Shown here piece after piece: positions 13,591-19,999 of a stretch of 42,456 nt of DNA. The DNA lies in IMG/VR virus record IMGVR_UViG_3300028269_000007, positions 1 through 42,456 of that record. One strand, given 5' to 3'. Below the pieces are notes generated by a model, which was not told the origin of the DNA, searched no databases, and saw only the letters and a list, made by a program, of their open reading frames with translations. This stretch comes from a virus. The position numbers and the translations under genes are program-made. How positions within the stretch are numbered: position 1 is the stretch's first letter; each line of letters starts with the position of its first letter.

Positions 13591-13770
13591 ATGACGTATG
13601 ACTTCAAGCTCGAACTGGTCGTGACGCGCTCGCACGTACCTTCGGCCAGCTTCGATGATGCCTTGGCCAAGCTGCGGGAAGTGGAGGAATTCGCTTCCGC
13701 CCGCGGCCTGGTGGTCCACTTCGCTATCGCGATCGGCAACCAACGCCCTGAAAAGGGAGAGACGCAATAA
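13591..13770 (+). CDS. Small hypothetical protein, 59 aa
   Basis: It starts directly after the previous stop (TAGATG) and ends TAATG at the next possible start. The protein (M-T-Y-D-F-K-L-E-L-V-V-T-R-S-H ... L-V-V-H-F-A-I-A-I-G) looks like a small strand-helix-strand domain with GC-ending codons, supporting real coding. No family is recognised. Confidence 0.65.
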   Translation: MTYDFKLELVVTRSHVPSASFDDALAKLREVEEFASARGLVVHFAIAIGNQRPEKGETQ

Positions 13771-13856
13771 TGGTGTCGATTAATGGTTACGGTCTAATAG
13801 ACCACTACGCTGTCGAGTGGCCTATGGAATATCCCTGTGTTTGGAAGGAGAAGACA

Positions 13857-14243
13857 ATGAGCAAGATCGACTGGCATAAGCCCATCCGCGCCATGGATGG
13901 CACCGCGGCCAAGCCCTACAATTCGCACGGTACGCGGGTGGTGTGGATCGGCGATTACGTCTACCCGGTGGACGAGAACGGCCGCGCCACGGCCAGCGTC
14001 TATTACCCGAAGGCTACCGGGCGTAGCTGCTCGGTTGGCGAACGCCTGGTGGAGAACGTGCCCGAAGAACTGTATCTGCGCCTTTGCAATAGCGGCGGCC
14101 AGTGGCGCTTGGACGGCGCGGGATCGGGGCCGTATTGGGGCGCTTACGAGGAGAAGAACGCGCTGCCGTTGCAGATGTGGAAGGACTACTACGGCGCCGC
14201 CCTCGAAAGCGATAGGTGCATTCTGGTCAAGGTTCCCGTCTAG
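13857..14243 (+). CDS. Small phage protein, paralogue B, 128 aa
   Basis: The start at 13857 (M-S-K-I-D-W-H-K-P-I-R) has a GGAAGGAG Shine-Dalgarno and aligns with the start of paralogue A. An in-frame ATG at 13770, coupled to the previous stop as TAATG, would add 29 residues and cannot be excluded. Shared with paralogue A are D-W/F-x-K-P-I/L-R, V-E-N-V-P-E at about residue 66 and the final I-L-V-K-V-P-V. It is rich in Gly, Tyr and Trp. A role specific to the early phase is inferred from position only. Confidence 0.65.
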   Translation: MSKIDWHKPIRAMDGTAAKPYNSHGTRVVWIGDYVYPVDENGRATASVYYPKATGRSCSVGERLVENVPEELYLRLCNSGGQWRLDGAGSGPYWGAYEEKNALPLQMWKDYYGAALESDRCILVKVPV

Positions 14244-15872
14244 GTGCTTCTGACGCGGCAACAGGACGTATTTCTGTGGGGCGGCCGGGAAGCGGAAGTC
14301 GAGACACTGGCCAAAGAAGCGGGGCTAACCCTCTCTACCACCGCCTCCCGGCAGAAGGGCCATCCGGTGTATTTCACGCCGGAGTCGCACGCCGTCCTGC
14401 ACCTGTGGAACCACGCCGATGGGGCGGCCAGGGATAACCTTGGCCCCCTCCGTGCGGAGTGGGAGCGATCTAATTTGAACGTGGCGCCGGCCGGGTTTAC
14501 CGTGCCGGTCCCCGAATTTTGCGAGTTGATGCCGTTTCAGGTTGCGGGCGTACATTATGCTAGAGACAGAAGTAACTGCCTTATTGGGGACGCACCGGGT
14601 CTTGGTAAGACGATCCAAGCCATTGCCCTGGCTAATCTGCGAGGATGCAAAAGGGTCCTTGTGGTTTGTCCAGCCAACGTCCGGCCCCAATGGGCACGCC
14701 AAATTAAAATTTGGTCTACGTTGCCGAAAGTCGTCGTCTATCCGGTGTTCAAGTCTTCAGACGGGGTACACCCGACCGCGAACTACGTCATCACGAGCTT
14801 CGAAGTAGCCCGTGACGGACTATGGGACACGCTGCGCTCTTACAATTGGGACCTGTTGGTGATTGATGAAGGACACTATCTCAAGACCCCTGACGCCGCA
14901 CGAACGCGTGCGCTATTTGGAGCTTCTAGGCAAAGTAAGTGTCGATACGCGGGTACTGGAGGTATTGCTGAAAAAGCGGAGCAGATCGTCGCGCTCACCG
15001 GAACTCCTCTCCCTAATCGTCCTAGAGAGTGTTTCACTCTCGCTAACGCACTTGATCCGTCGTCGATAGACTGGATGAATTTCAACACCTTCAAGGATCG
15101 TTTCAATCCTGGGGGCAGTGATCGTGAGACGGGCGCGACGTGGGAGTACGTGGCCCGGCTACCCGAGTTGAACGCCCGCCTGCGCTGCAACTTCATGGTG
15201 CGTCGCCTCAAGGAAGACGTGCTGAAGGACCTTCCGGCCAAGCGCTACGAGATCGTGCCGGTGGAAATGACGGGTCAGATTGCGATGGCCCTGCACGCCG
15301 AGAAGATGCTGGATTTTGACGAAGAGGAAATGCTTCGTCGCAGTGGAGGGAAGATAGATGGAGCGATTAGCACAGTTAGACGCCAAATGGGGGAGGCAAT
15401 GGCGCCTGCCGTTCTCGAACATCTACTTACGCTACTTGAAGGGGGTGTGGACAAGCTCGTGGTCTTTGCGCATCATCACTCTGTCCTATCGGTCATCCAA
15501 GGGGGACTGGCAAGATATGGTGTCTTGCGCGTGGACGGATCGACCTCCGCGAAAGGGAAGAACCAAGCGGTCGAGAAGTTTAAGTTTGACCCTCGGCTGA
15601 AGGTATTCCTCGGCCAGATGCAGTCCATCGCCACGGGCACGGACGGCTTGCAGGACGTAGCGACGCACTGCGTGCTGGCGGAAGCCTCGTGGGTGCATGG
15701 CGACAACGAACAGGCCGTCGATCGCCTTCACCGCATGGGGCAGAAAGGTTCGGTCCTGGCGCAAATCATGGTCGCGCCGGGGTCTATTTCGGAGCGCATC
15801 TTGGGGCGTAGCATTTCCAAGGGGCGTACAGTGCAGCGGGTACTTGACGGCGCCCCCGTTGCCGCGCGATAA
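14244..15872 (+). CDS. SNF2-family DNA helicase/translocase
   Basis: This 542-aa superfamily 2 ATPase carries Walker A G-D-A-P-G-L-G-K-T (115-123), the DEAH-box variant D-E-G-H (208-211), motif III A-L-T-G-T-P-L (about 251-257) and the SNF2 motif VI-like A-V-D-R-L-H-R-M-G-Q near residue 493. Such proteins remodel DNA or replication forks and occur next to DUF2800, DUF2815 and family A polymerase genes in many phages. The GTG start follows the previous TAG immediately. Codon use is atypical in patches (about 14.55-14.80, 14.87-15.07 and 15.35-15.60 kb) that coincide with +1-frame open stretches. Confidence 0.87.
   Translation: MLLTRQQDVFLWGGREAEVETLAKEAGLTLSTTASRQKGHPVYFTPESHAVLHLWNHADGAARDNLGPLRAEWERSNLNVAPAGFTVPVPEFCELMPFQVAGVHYARDRSNCLIGDAPGLGKTIQAIALANLRGCKRVLVVCPANVRPQWARQIKIWSTLPKVVVYPVFKSSDGVHPTANYVITSFEVARDGLWDTLRSYNWDLLVIDEGHYLKTPDAARTRALFGASRQSKCRYAGTGGIAEKAEQIVALTGTPLPNRPRECFTLANALDPSSIDWMNFNTFKDRFNPGGSDRETGATWEYVARLPELNARLRCNFMVRRLKEDVLKDLPAKRYEIVPVEMTGQIAMALHAEKMLDFDEEEMLRRSGGKIDGAISTVRRQMGEAMAPAVLEHLLTLLEGGVDKLVVFAHHHSVLSVIQGGLARYGVLRVDGSTSAKGKNQAVEKFKFDPRLKVFLGQMQSIATGTDGLQDVATHCVLAEASWVHGDNEQAVDRLHRMGQKGSVLAQIMVAPGSISERILGRSISKGRTVQRVLDGAPVAAR
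14866..15069 (+). CDS. Possible nested +1-frame ORF inside the SNF2 gene, 67 aa
   Basis: From the ATG at 14866 the +1 frame encodes M-K-D-T-I-S-R-P-L-T-P-H-E-R-V-R-Y-L-E-L and then leucine-rich helices with basic patches, ending L-I-R-R-R. Composition is like a small helical protein, and the SNF2 frame here has many T-ending codons (ACT, CCT, GCT, TCT, AGT) that supply the leucines and valines of the nested frame. No Shine-Dalgarno is evident, so support is weaker than for 15358-15600. Confidence 0.35.
   Translation: MKDTISRPLTPHERVRYLELLGKVSVDTRVLEVLLKKRSRSSRSPELLSLIVLESVSLSLTHLIRRR
15358..15600 (+). CDS. Nested +1-frame gene inside the SNF2 gene, 80 aa
   Basis: The ATG at 15358 lies seven bases after GGAGGG (15345-15350). 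The 80-aa product starts M-E-R-L-A-Q-L-D-A-K-W-G-R-Q-W-R-L-P-F-S, has a Trp/Tyr-rich centre and a very basic C-terminus (P-P-R-K-G-R-T-K-R-S-R-S), suggesting nucleic-acid binding. The SNF2 frame shows rare codons (ATA, GGA, AGA, ACA) where the nested gene begins, while nested codons such as CGC, CTG, CCG, TTC, AAC and ATC look typical of this phage. The function is unknown. Confidence 0.45.
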   Translation: MERLAQLDAKWGRQWRLPFSNIYLRYLKGVWTSSWSLRIITLSYRSSKGDWQDMVSCAWTDRPPRKGRTKRSRSLSLTLG

Positions 15873-15908
15873 TAAATAGCTGAATTTCCCAACAAGAGGA
15901 CTACCACA

Positions 15909-16472
15909 TTGGCCGAAGTACCCTTCGTTATCTCCGCGTCCTTTTCCAAGACCGTCCAGACGGCACCCTACGAGAGTGAGAAAGCCGAGATTTCGGCACA
16001 GTGCCAGGTAGCCGAGGGCGCCGATGCCCCGTCCGCTATCGAGGGCACCATGTCCATGGTGAAGCGCCAGGTCTTGATTGCGCTGGGCAAGGAAGTGGGC
16101 GAGTTGAAGGCGGTTTCGACCGACCCGCAGAAGCGCGGTCCGGGCCGCCCGAAGAAGGAAGTTACCGCCGCAGAACAGGAGAAGACCGCTGACAAGGCGG
16201 CCCCGCAGGCGGAAACCCCCAAGGAAGAGCCGAAGGTCGAGGATGACGAATTTGGCGACCCGGAAGACAAGCCGATCGAGGCCATTTCCGACAAGGAGCT
16301 TCAGGACGCTTGCGGCGCCGCGGCCAAGGTCATTACCGCCCCGACCGTCAAGGACCTGTTTCAGCGCAAGTACGGCGCCCAGCGTGTATCATTGGTGAAG
16401 CCGGAAGAGCGTAAGGCTTTCTTAATGGACCTTGAGGGGCTGGTTTCGGCCAAGAAGGCAGAGGGCAAGTAA
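15909..16472 (+). CDS. AT-hook-containing protein, 187 aa
   Basis: The TTG start at 15909 follows AAGAGGA. The N-terminal 70 residues (F-V-I-S-A-S-F-S-K-T-V-Q-T ...) resemble small beta-rich domains of phage replication-module proteins. An AT-hook-like motif K-R-G-P-G-R-P-K-K-E lies at about 75-84, followed by an acidic, Ala/Pro/Glu-rich linker (90-130) and a short helical C-terminal domain ending A-K-K-A-E-G-K. Minor-groove DNA binding is inferred from the motif. It sits between the helicase and the lysis genes and overlaps the next start by one base. Confidence 0.6.
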   Translation: MAEVPFVISASFSKTVQTAPYESEKAEISAQCQVAEGADAPSAIEGTMSMVKRQVLIALGKEVGELKAVSTDPQKRGPGRPKKEVTAAEQEKTADKAAPQAETPKEEPKVEDDEFGDPEDKPIEAISDKELQDACGAAAKVITAPTVKDLFQRKYGAQRVSLVKPEERKAFLMDLEGLVSAKKAEGK

Positions 16473-17230
16473 TGACCCTGGCCGAGAAGAACAAGAACCC
16501 GCTAAATCTCCGCCCCTTGCCGGGCGGGGAGAAGTGGCAGGGCCAGGTTGGCGTTGACCGCAACTCCGTGACGGGCGCTTTCTGCGTGTTTGAAAGCAAC
16601 GTCATGGGCGTGCGCGCCGCGGTCGTCAACATGCGTACCTACGTCCGCCTGCTAGGCGTCAAGACCCTGAAGGACGTGATTTACCGCTGGGCGCCCCCGC
16701 CCGCTGGCGGCATTACGGGTACGGCCGGATCGGCGGTGGACGGCGTGGACCAGAACCACACCGAAGCCTACCTGGCCTCTGTGTGCCGTCAGACGGGCCT
16801 CCCGGCCAATTTCGATGTGACCGGCATTACCTCGCCGGAGAGTTCCGCGTACTTCCGGGGCCGCCTGGCGTCGATCGTGCGCGCCATGAACGTGGTGGAA
16901 GCCGGCAAGTCCACCATCACGATCGAGGAGGCCCGCGAGGGTGTGGACCTGGCCCTGAACGTTCCGAAGGGCTACGTGCGCCAGGACGATGGCAACCTGA
17001 TCCGCGAGGACATGAAGAAGTCGGAAACCATCAAGATCACCACGCAGGGCCAGCTTGCCAATGTCGCGGCCACGGGTACGGCGGCGGTGACGGCCTTCTC
17101 GTCCATTTCGGATTGGAAAGTGGCGCTGATCGTCGCGGGCTTCGTGCTGGTGGCCGGCTGCGTGGCCGCGTACTTCCTGTACCGCCTGCGCAAGGACCGC
17201 AAGGACATGAACGAGGCCGGCATTGCCTAG
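16472..17230 (+). CDS. Putative peptidoglycan hydrolase with C-terminal membrane anchor
   Basis: This is a 252-aa protein. The N-terminal region shows N-P-L-N-L-R-P at 9-15, W-Q-G-Q near 22, F-C-V-F-E-S at 37-42, G-V-R-A at 46-49 and a W-A-P-P at 73-76. These are the landmarks of phage muramidase-like (P5-type) proteins, which usually read N-N-P-G-N-I-R ... F ... G-x-R-A ... W-A-P-P. A transmembrane helix lies at about 216-237, followed by a basic tail, so the enzyme would be anchored with its C-terminus in the cytoplasm. The next genes are spanins, which supports a lysis role. A virion-associated lysin is the alternative. Confidence 0.6.
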   Translation: MTLAEKNKNPLNLRPLPGGEKWQGQVGVDRNSVTGAFCVFESNVMGVRAAVVNMRTYVRLLGVKTLKDVIYRWAPPPAGGITGTAGSAVDGVDQNHTEAYLASVCRQTGLPANFDVTGITSPESSAYFRGRLASIVRAMNVVEAGKSTITIEEAREGVDLALNVPKGYVRQDDGNLIREDMKKSETIKITTQGQLANVAATGTAAVTAFSSISDWKVALIVAGFVLVAGCVAAYFLYRLRKDRKDMNEAGIA

Positions 17231-17387
17231 CAAGCGCGAGGTTATTCCGGAGCTAGAGCGCGCCGATTTCTCGTTTGAGGTTCCGGGCATGGATGGCTTG
17301 GAACTGAAAATGCCGTACGCCAAATGGGAAGAGTTCCACGCGGCGCTTGGAAATGAGCTTGCTAAGCGCATGAGGCTTGAAGCATAA
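17223..17387 (+). CDS. Small hypothetical protein in the lysis cassette, 54 aa
   Basis: The TTG start at 17223 overlaps the previous gene's end; GAGG lies seven bases upstream. The stop overlaps the i-spanin start as TAATG. The soluble product (P-S-K-R-E-V-I-P-E-L-E-R-A-D-F-S ... A-K-W-E-E-F-H-A-A-L) has no membrane segment. Coupling on both sides suggests co-regulation with lysis genes. No family is recognised. Confidence 0.6.
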   Translation: MPSKREVIPELERADFSFEVPGMDGLELKMPYAKWEEFHAALGNELAKRMRLEA

Positions 17388-17632
17388 TGATTAACTGGTT
17401 GGCCGGCACCGTCTACGGGCGCTGGCTTTTGGGGGCCGCGGCTCTTGCTGTCGTAATCGGCGCGCTTCTCCTACGCGCATGGTGGGGCGGCAAGGCCGCG
17501 GCCGGAGCGGAAGCCACCGCACAAGTCTTGAAACGAGCATTGGAGGGGGCGCATGCCCGCGAGCAAGAGAAGCGCAATCCGACTGATCCTGCGTATGACG
17601 AGTATAACCGCGATCGCTGGGGTCCTCGCTAG
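17387..17632 (+). CDS. Rz: i-spanin (Rz-like)
   Basis: This 81-aa inner-membrane spanin subunit has an N-terminal transmembrane helix (about residues 12-31, L-L-G-A-A-A-L-A-V-V-I-G-A-L-L-L) followed by a periplasmic helical domain with Ala, Glu and Arg. Together with Rz1 it disrupts the outer membrane in the last step of lysis of Gram-negative hosts. It is shorter than lambda Rz. The Rz1-like gene starts within it in the +1 frame and extends past its end, a classic overlapping arrangement. Confidence 0.75.
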   Translation: MINWLAGTVYGRWLLGAAALAVVIGALLLRAWWGGKAAAGAEATAQVLKRALEGAHAREQEKRNPTDPAYDEYNRDRWGPR

Positions 17633-17768
17633 TTGCACGTCTTACGTGCCGGTATCTAGCGACTGCCTGAACTACCAGCCAGTAACGTATTCCGCCAGCC
17701 AGGATACGCCGGAAACCATACGTCAAATCCAGGCCAATAACGCCGTGTGGAAGAAGTTGTGCAAGTGA
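17553..17768 (+). CDS. Rz1: o-spanin (Rz1-like lipoprotein)
   Basis: This is a 71-aa prolipoprotein with a basic start (K-R-S-A-I-R), a hydrophobic stretch and the lipobox L-A-S-C, giving Cys28 as the lipidated first residue of a 44-aa mature protein. It is encoded +1 to Rz and overlaps its last 80 bp. It shows that the host has an outer membrane. The stop overlaps the GTG of the next gene (GTGA). Confidence 0.8.
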   Translation: MPASKRSAIRLILRMTSITAIAGVLASCTSYVPVSSDCLNYQPVTYSASQDTPETIRQIQANNAVWKKLCK

Positions 17769-18925
17769 CGGAGCTTCCCGCCCATTCCAAGCTAGGCGCG
17801 TCGAGTACCCATCGCTGGTTTCATTGCCCCGGCTCCGTGGCCGCGATCGAAGCCATGGGCGACGGCGCCCGCAAGTCCAGTAGCTTCGCGGACGATGGCA
17901 CCCTGGCGCACGACATTGCGGCGCGCTGCCTGAAGTCCGGCGAGGACGCCAAGGTCTATATCGGGGAAGCCGACTTCGCCACGGACGCGGAGTTCAAGGA
18001 AGACGACGCTTGGGCGGTGCAGGTCTACCTTGATGCGATCCGCAAGGAAATCGATGGGCTGGGCTTGCGCGGCAATAAGCTGGGCAAGGGCGTTCTGATC
18101 GAAGAGCGCTTCCACCTGGCCGAAGTGCATCCCGACTTCTTCGGGACCACGGACTGCACCCTGATCGGCAAGTCGCAGGCCCAGGTGTGGGACTACAAGC
18201 ACGGCGCCGGTATCCTGGTGTCCGTCGAGAAGAACACGCAGCTTATGCAGTACGCCGTTGGGGCGCTGTACGGTACGGAGGCTTGGAATGACGACACTTT
18301 CCCCGTAGAACTCAACATCTGCCAGCCTAGAGTATATGGGGTCGATCCGGTCCGCTCTTGGTGGACCAGTGTGGGCGACCTTAAGTCATGGCTGCGCGAT
18401 GGTTGGCTTGCCGCCGCCAAGAGAACGGAGCAATCTCCGCTGCTACAGCCGGGACCGTGGTGCAGTTCAACTTTTTGTCCTAAGCGATTGACGTGCCCGG
18501 CCATCAAGGAAATCCGCAAGCGCGTAATCGAAATCAAGCCGGAGGAATTTCGGAACATGGATGATTGGGAACTGTCCCTCACCGCCCAGGAAATTGCGAT
18601 CGTGAAGGGCCTCGCCAAGGTGGCGGACGAGGAAATCTATAACCGCCTGTCCAAGGGCGCCAAGATCAGCGGCTTCAAGCTGGTCAAGAAGAAGGCCGAC
18701 CGAGTGTTCAAGGAAGACGCCCCGTTGGAAGAGGAGTTTGGCGACGCGGCTTTCGAGCGCAAGCGCAAGACGCCCCCGGCCATCGAAAAGCTGGACGGCG
18801 GCAAGGCGTTCGTAGCCAAGTGGGCCTACAAGCCCGATACCGGGATGACCGTGGCCGCGGATACGGACATGCGGCCAGGGCAGGCGGTGCGCAACCGTGA
18901 CGACGTATTCAGGGGCGCGCTATGA
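17765..18925 (+). CDS. DUF2800-like (PD-(D/E)XK, Cas4-type) nuclease
   Basis: This 386-aa protein begins V-T-E-L-P-A-H-S-K-L-G-A-S-S-T-H-R-W with P-G-S soon after, the characteristic DUF2800 opening. Nuclease-fold landmarks are G-T-T-D-C and then W-D-Y-K-H-G (the D ... x-x-K part of the catalytic core), and four cysteines in the C-terminal third (C-S-S-T-F-C-P-K-R-L-T-C-P is the clearest cluster), as in RecB/Cas4-like Fe-S nucleases. The GTG at 17765 overlaps the Rz1 stop; an ATG 18 bp upstream is possible. It is found with DUF2815 and family A polymerase in phage replication modules. A recombination or end-processing role is inferred. Confidence 0.8.
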   Translation: MTELPAHSKLGASSTHRWFHCPGSVAAIEAMGDGARKSSSFADDGTLAHDIAARCLKSGEDAKVYIGEADFATDAEFKEDDAWAVQVYLDAIRKEIDGLGLRGNKLGKGVLIEERFHLAEVHPDFFGTTDCTLIGKSQAQVWDYKHGAGILVSVEKNTQLMQYAVGALYGTEAWNDDTFPVELNICQPRVYGVDPVRSWWTSVGDLKSWLRDGWLAAAKRTEQSPLLQPGPWCSSTFCPKRLTCPAIKEIRKRVIEIKPEEFRNMDDWELSLTAQEIAIVKGLAKVADEEIYNRLSKGAKISGFKLVKKKADRVFKEDAPLEEEFGDAAFERKRKTPPAIEKLDGGKAFVAKWAYKPDTGMTVAADTDMRPGQAVRNRDDVFRGAL

Positions 18926-19080
18926 CCCATAAAGCGGAAGCCTTCGAATTGCGGGAGATAATTCGGACGTATATACCGCTTGGCACCTGGGACTGCCATC
19001 GCGCGCAGGAGATTGCGCTTTGGATGGAAAATGAGATAGACCGTCTTTTGCAGGAGGAAGTACGCCGCTTGGGAACTTGA
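18922..19080 (+). CDS. Small hypothetical protein, 52 aa
   Basis: It overlaps the previous stop as ATGA. The protein (M-T-H-K-A-E-A-F-E-L-R-E-I-I ... W-M-E-N-E-I-D-R-L-L-Q-E-E-V-R-R-L) is mostly amphipathic helix and acidic. The promoter for the ssDNA-binding gene starts inside its stop codon. The function is unknown. Confidence 0.6.
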   Translation: MTHKAEAFELREIIRTYIPLGTWDCHRAQEIALWMENEIDRLLQEEVRRLGT

Positions 19081-19105
19081 TCTTGGTTGCGTAGCGTGGC
19101 ATAAT
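19077..19105 (+). promoter_or_regulatory. Sigma-70-like promoter for the ssDNA-binding gene
   Basis: TTGATC (19077-19082), a 17-bp spacer and CATAAT (19100-19105) match consensus at 4/6 and 5/6. It lies about 40 bp before the DUF2815-like gene and would give extra transcription of an abundant ssDNA-binding protein, the tRNA and downstream genes. Confidence 0.55.
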
Positions 19106-19147
19106 ATTTGGGCTAAGTTGAACAACTATTGAAAGGTACCAGACCAC

Positions 19148-19819
19148 ATGGCCAAGGCCAATCGCGTTCTTACTCCCGTCGCCCGGCTCCTCGCGTTTCA
19201 GCCGCTTAACGTCAAGACGGAATTCGACAACAAGACCAAGAAGTTCATCGTCAGCCCCGCCGGTAGCACGGTTGGGCGCTACAACGCCACCTTCCTGATC
19301 CCCATGACGGAGGACGTTACCGCGATCCAGGCCGCCATGAAGGAAGCGGCGCGGGACTGCAACCCCAACGTCGAGTTCAAGCACTTCCAGCACAAGTTCC
19401 GCAAGGGCAATGCGCTGATCGAAAAGGCGCTCAAGAAGAACCCGGAGAAGAACGCCGATCGCATGTCCTACTACAAGGATATGTGGGTGCTTGAGGCCAA
19501 GTCGGTCCACCTTCCCGACCTGTCCAAGGCTGTCAACGGCAAGCCTACGGAAGTCGCCAACGAAATGGTTTCGCGGGAGTTCTACTCCGGCTGTTTCGTG
19601 AAGGCGGAAATCAACTTCTCCGCTACCGAGGTTGACGACGGCGAGGACGAGAACGGCGACGCGCGGTTCAAGCGCTACGTGACCGCCTACCACAACTTCG
19701 TCATCAAGGTTAAGGACGGCGAACGGCTGGGCCGCAAGTCCCGCGAGGAGGTGTTCAAGGGCGCCCTTGGCGGTACGTCGGACAAGCCGATCGAGGTTGA
19801 CGACGACGTAGAATTCTAA
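19148..19819 (+). CDS. DUF2815-like single-stranded DNA-binding protein
   Basis: This 223-aa protein shows the pattern of the DUF2815 family, typical phage ssDNA-binding proteins found beside DUF2800 and family A polymerase: an N-terminal T-P-V-A-R-L and F-L-I-P segment, aromatic and basic residues through the middle, a G-C-F-V-K-A-x-I-N-F strand and an acidic tail ending V-D-D-D-V-E-F. The acidic C-terminus is like the partner-recruiting tails of SSB and T7 gp2.5. Third positions are strongly G/C and there is no rival frame. It is preceded by its own candidate promoter and followed by tRNA-His. Confidence 0.75.
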   Translation: MAKANRVLTPVARLLAFQPLNVKTEFDNKTKKFIVSPAGSTVGRYNATFLIPMTEDVTAIQAAMKEAARDCNPNVEFKHFQHKFRKGNALIEKALKKNPEKNADRMSYYKDMWVLEAKSVHLPDLSKAVNGKPTEVANEMVSREFYSGCFVKAEINFSATEVDDGEDENGDARFKRYVTAYHNFVIKVKDGERLGRKSREEVFKGALGGTSDKPIEVDDDVEF

Positions 19820-19824
19820 ACTGA

Positions 19825-19899
19825 GTGGGCATGGTGTAATTGGTAGCACATCAGCTTGTGACGCTGGCAGTTTAGGTTCGAACCCTAAGGCTCACCCCA
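19825..19899 (+). tRNA. tRNA-His (anticodon GTG)
   Basis: A complete cloverleaf can be drawn: acceptor GTGGGCA with GGCTCAC (one wobble, one mismatch at the base), U8, D-stem GTGT/GCAC with A14, G18-G19 and A21, anticodon stem TCAGC/GCTGG with loop TTGTGAC (anticodon GTG), T-stem TTAGG/CCTAA with loop TTCGAAC, discriminator C and encoded CCA. The base before position 1 is A, not the G(-1) that bacterial tRNA-His genes normally encode opposite C73. It lies between the ssDNA-binding gene and the methyltransferase gene. Confidence 0.85.
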
Positions 19900-19959
19900 C
19901 TAATACCGCGGCACGCAGGTCAAGGCGGCCCCGTTTCGAGGCACACGGTAACGCGCTGC

Positions 19960-19987
19960 GACAGGTGGAAGCCCTGTCATTCTTTTT
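19960..19987 (+). terminator. Weak terminator or attenuator before the methyltransferase
   Basis: GACAGG-TGGAAGC-CCTGTC forms a 6-bp stem followed by ATTCTTTTT. It lies between the tRNA and the methyltransferase ribosome-binding site and could partly end the ssDNA-binding/tRNA transcript. Confidence 0.4.
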
Positions 19988-19999
19988 GAGAGGGGTCGC

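Noticed and set aside
14542-14808. 88-codon +1 frame in the SNF2 gene
   Set aside because: Codons deviate a little, but there is no Shine-Dalgarno and the C-terminal half is Ser/Arg shadow.
18336-18491. 51-codon +1 frame in the DUF2800-like gene
   Set aside because: A mild codon anomaly is present, but the start has no good ribosome-binding site and the peptide is not convincing.
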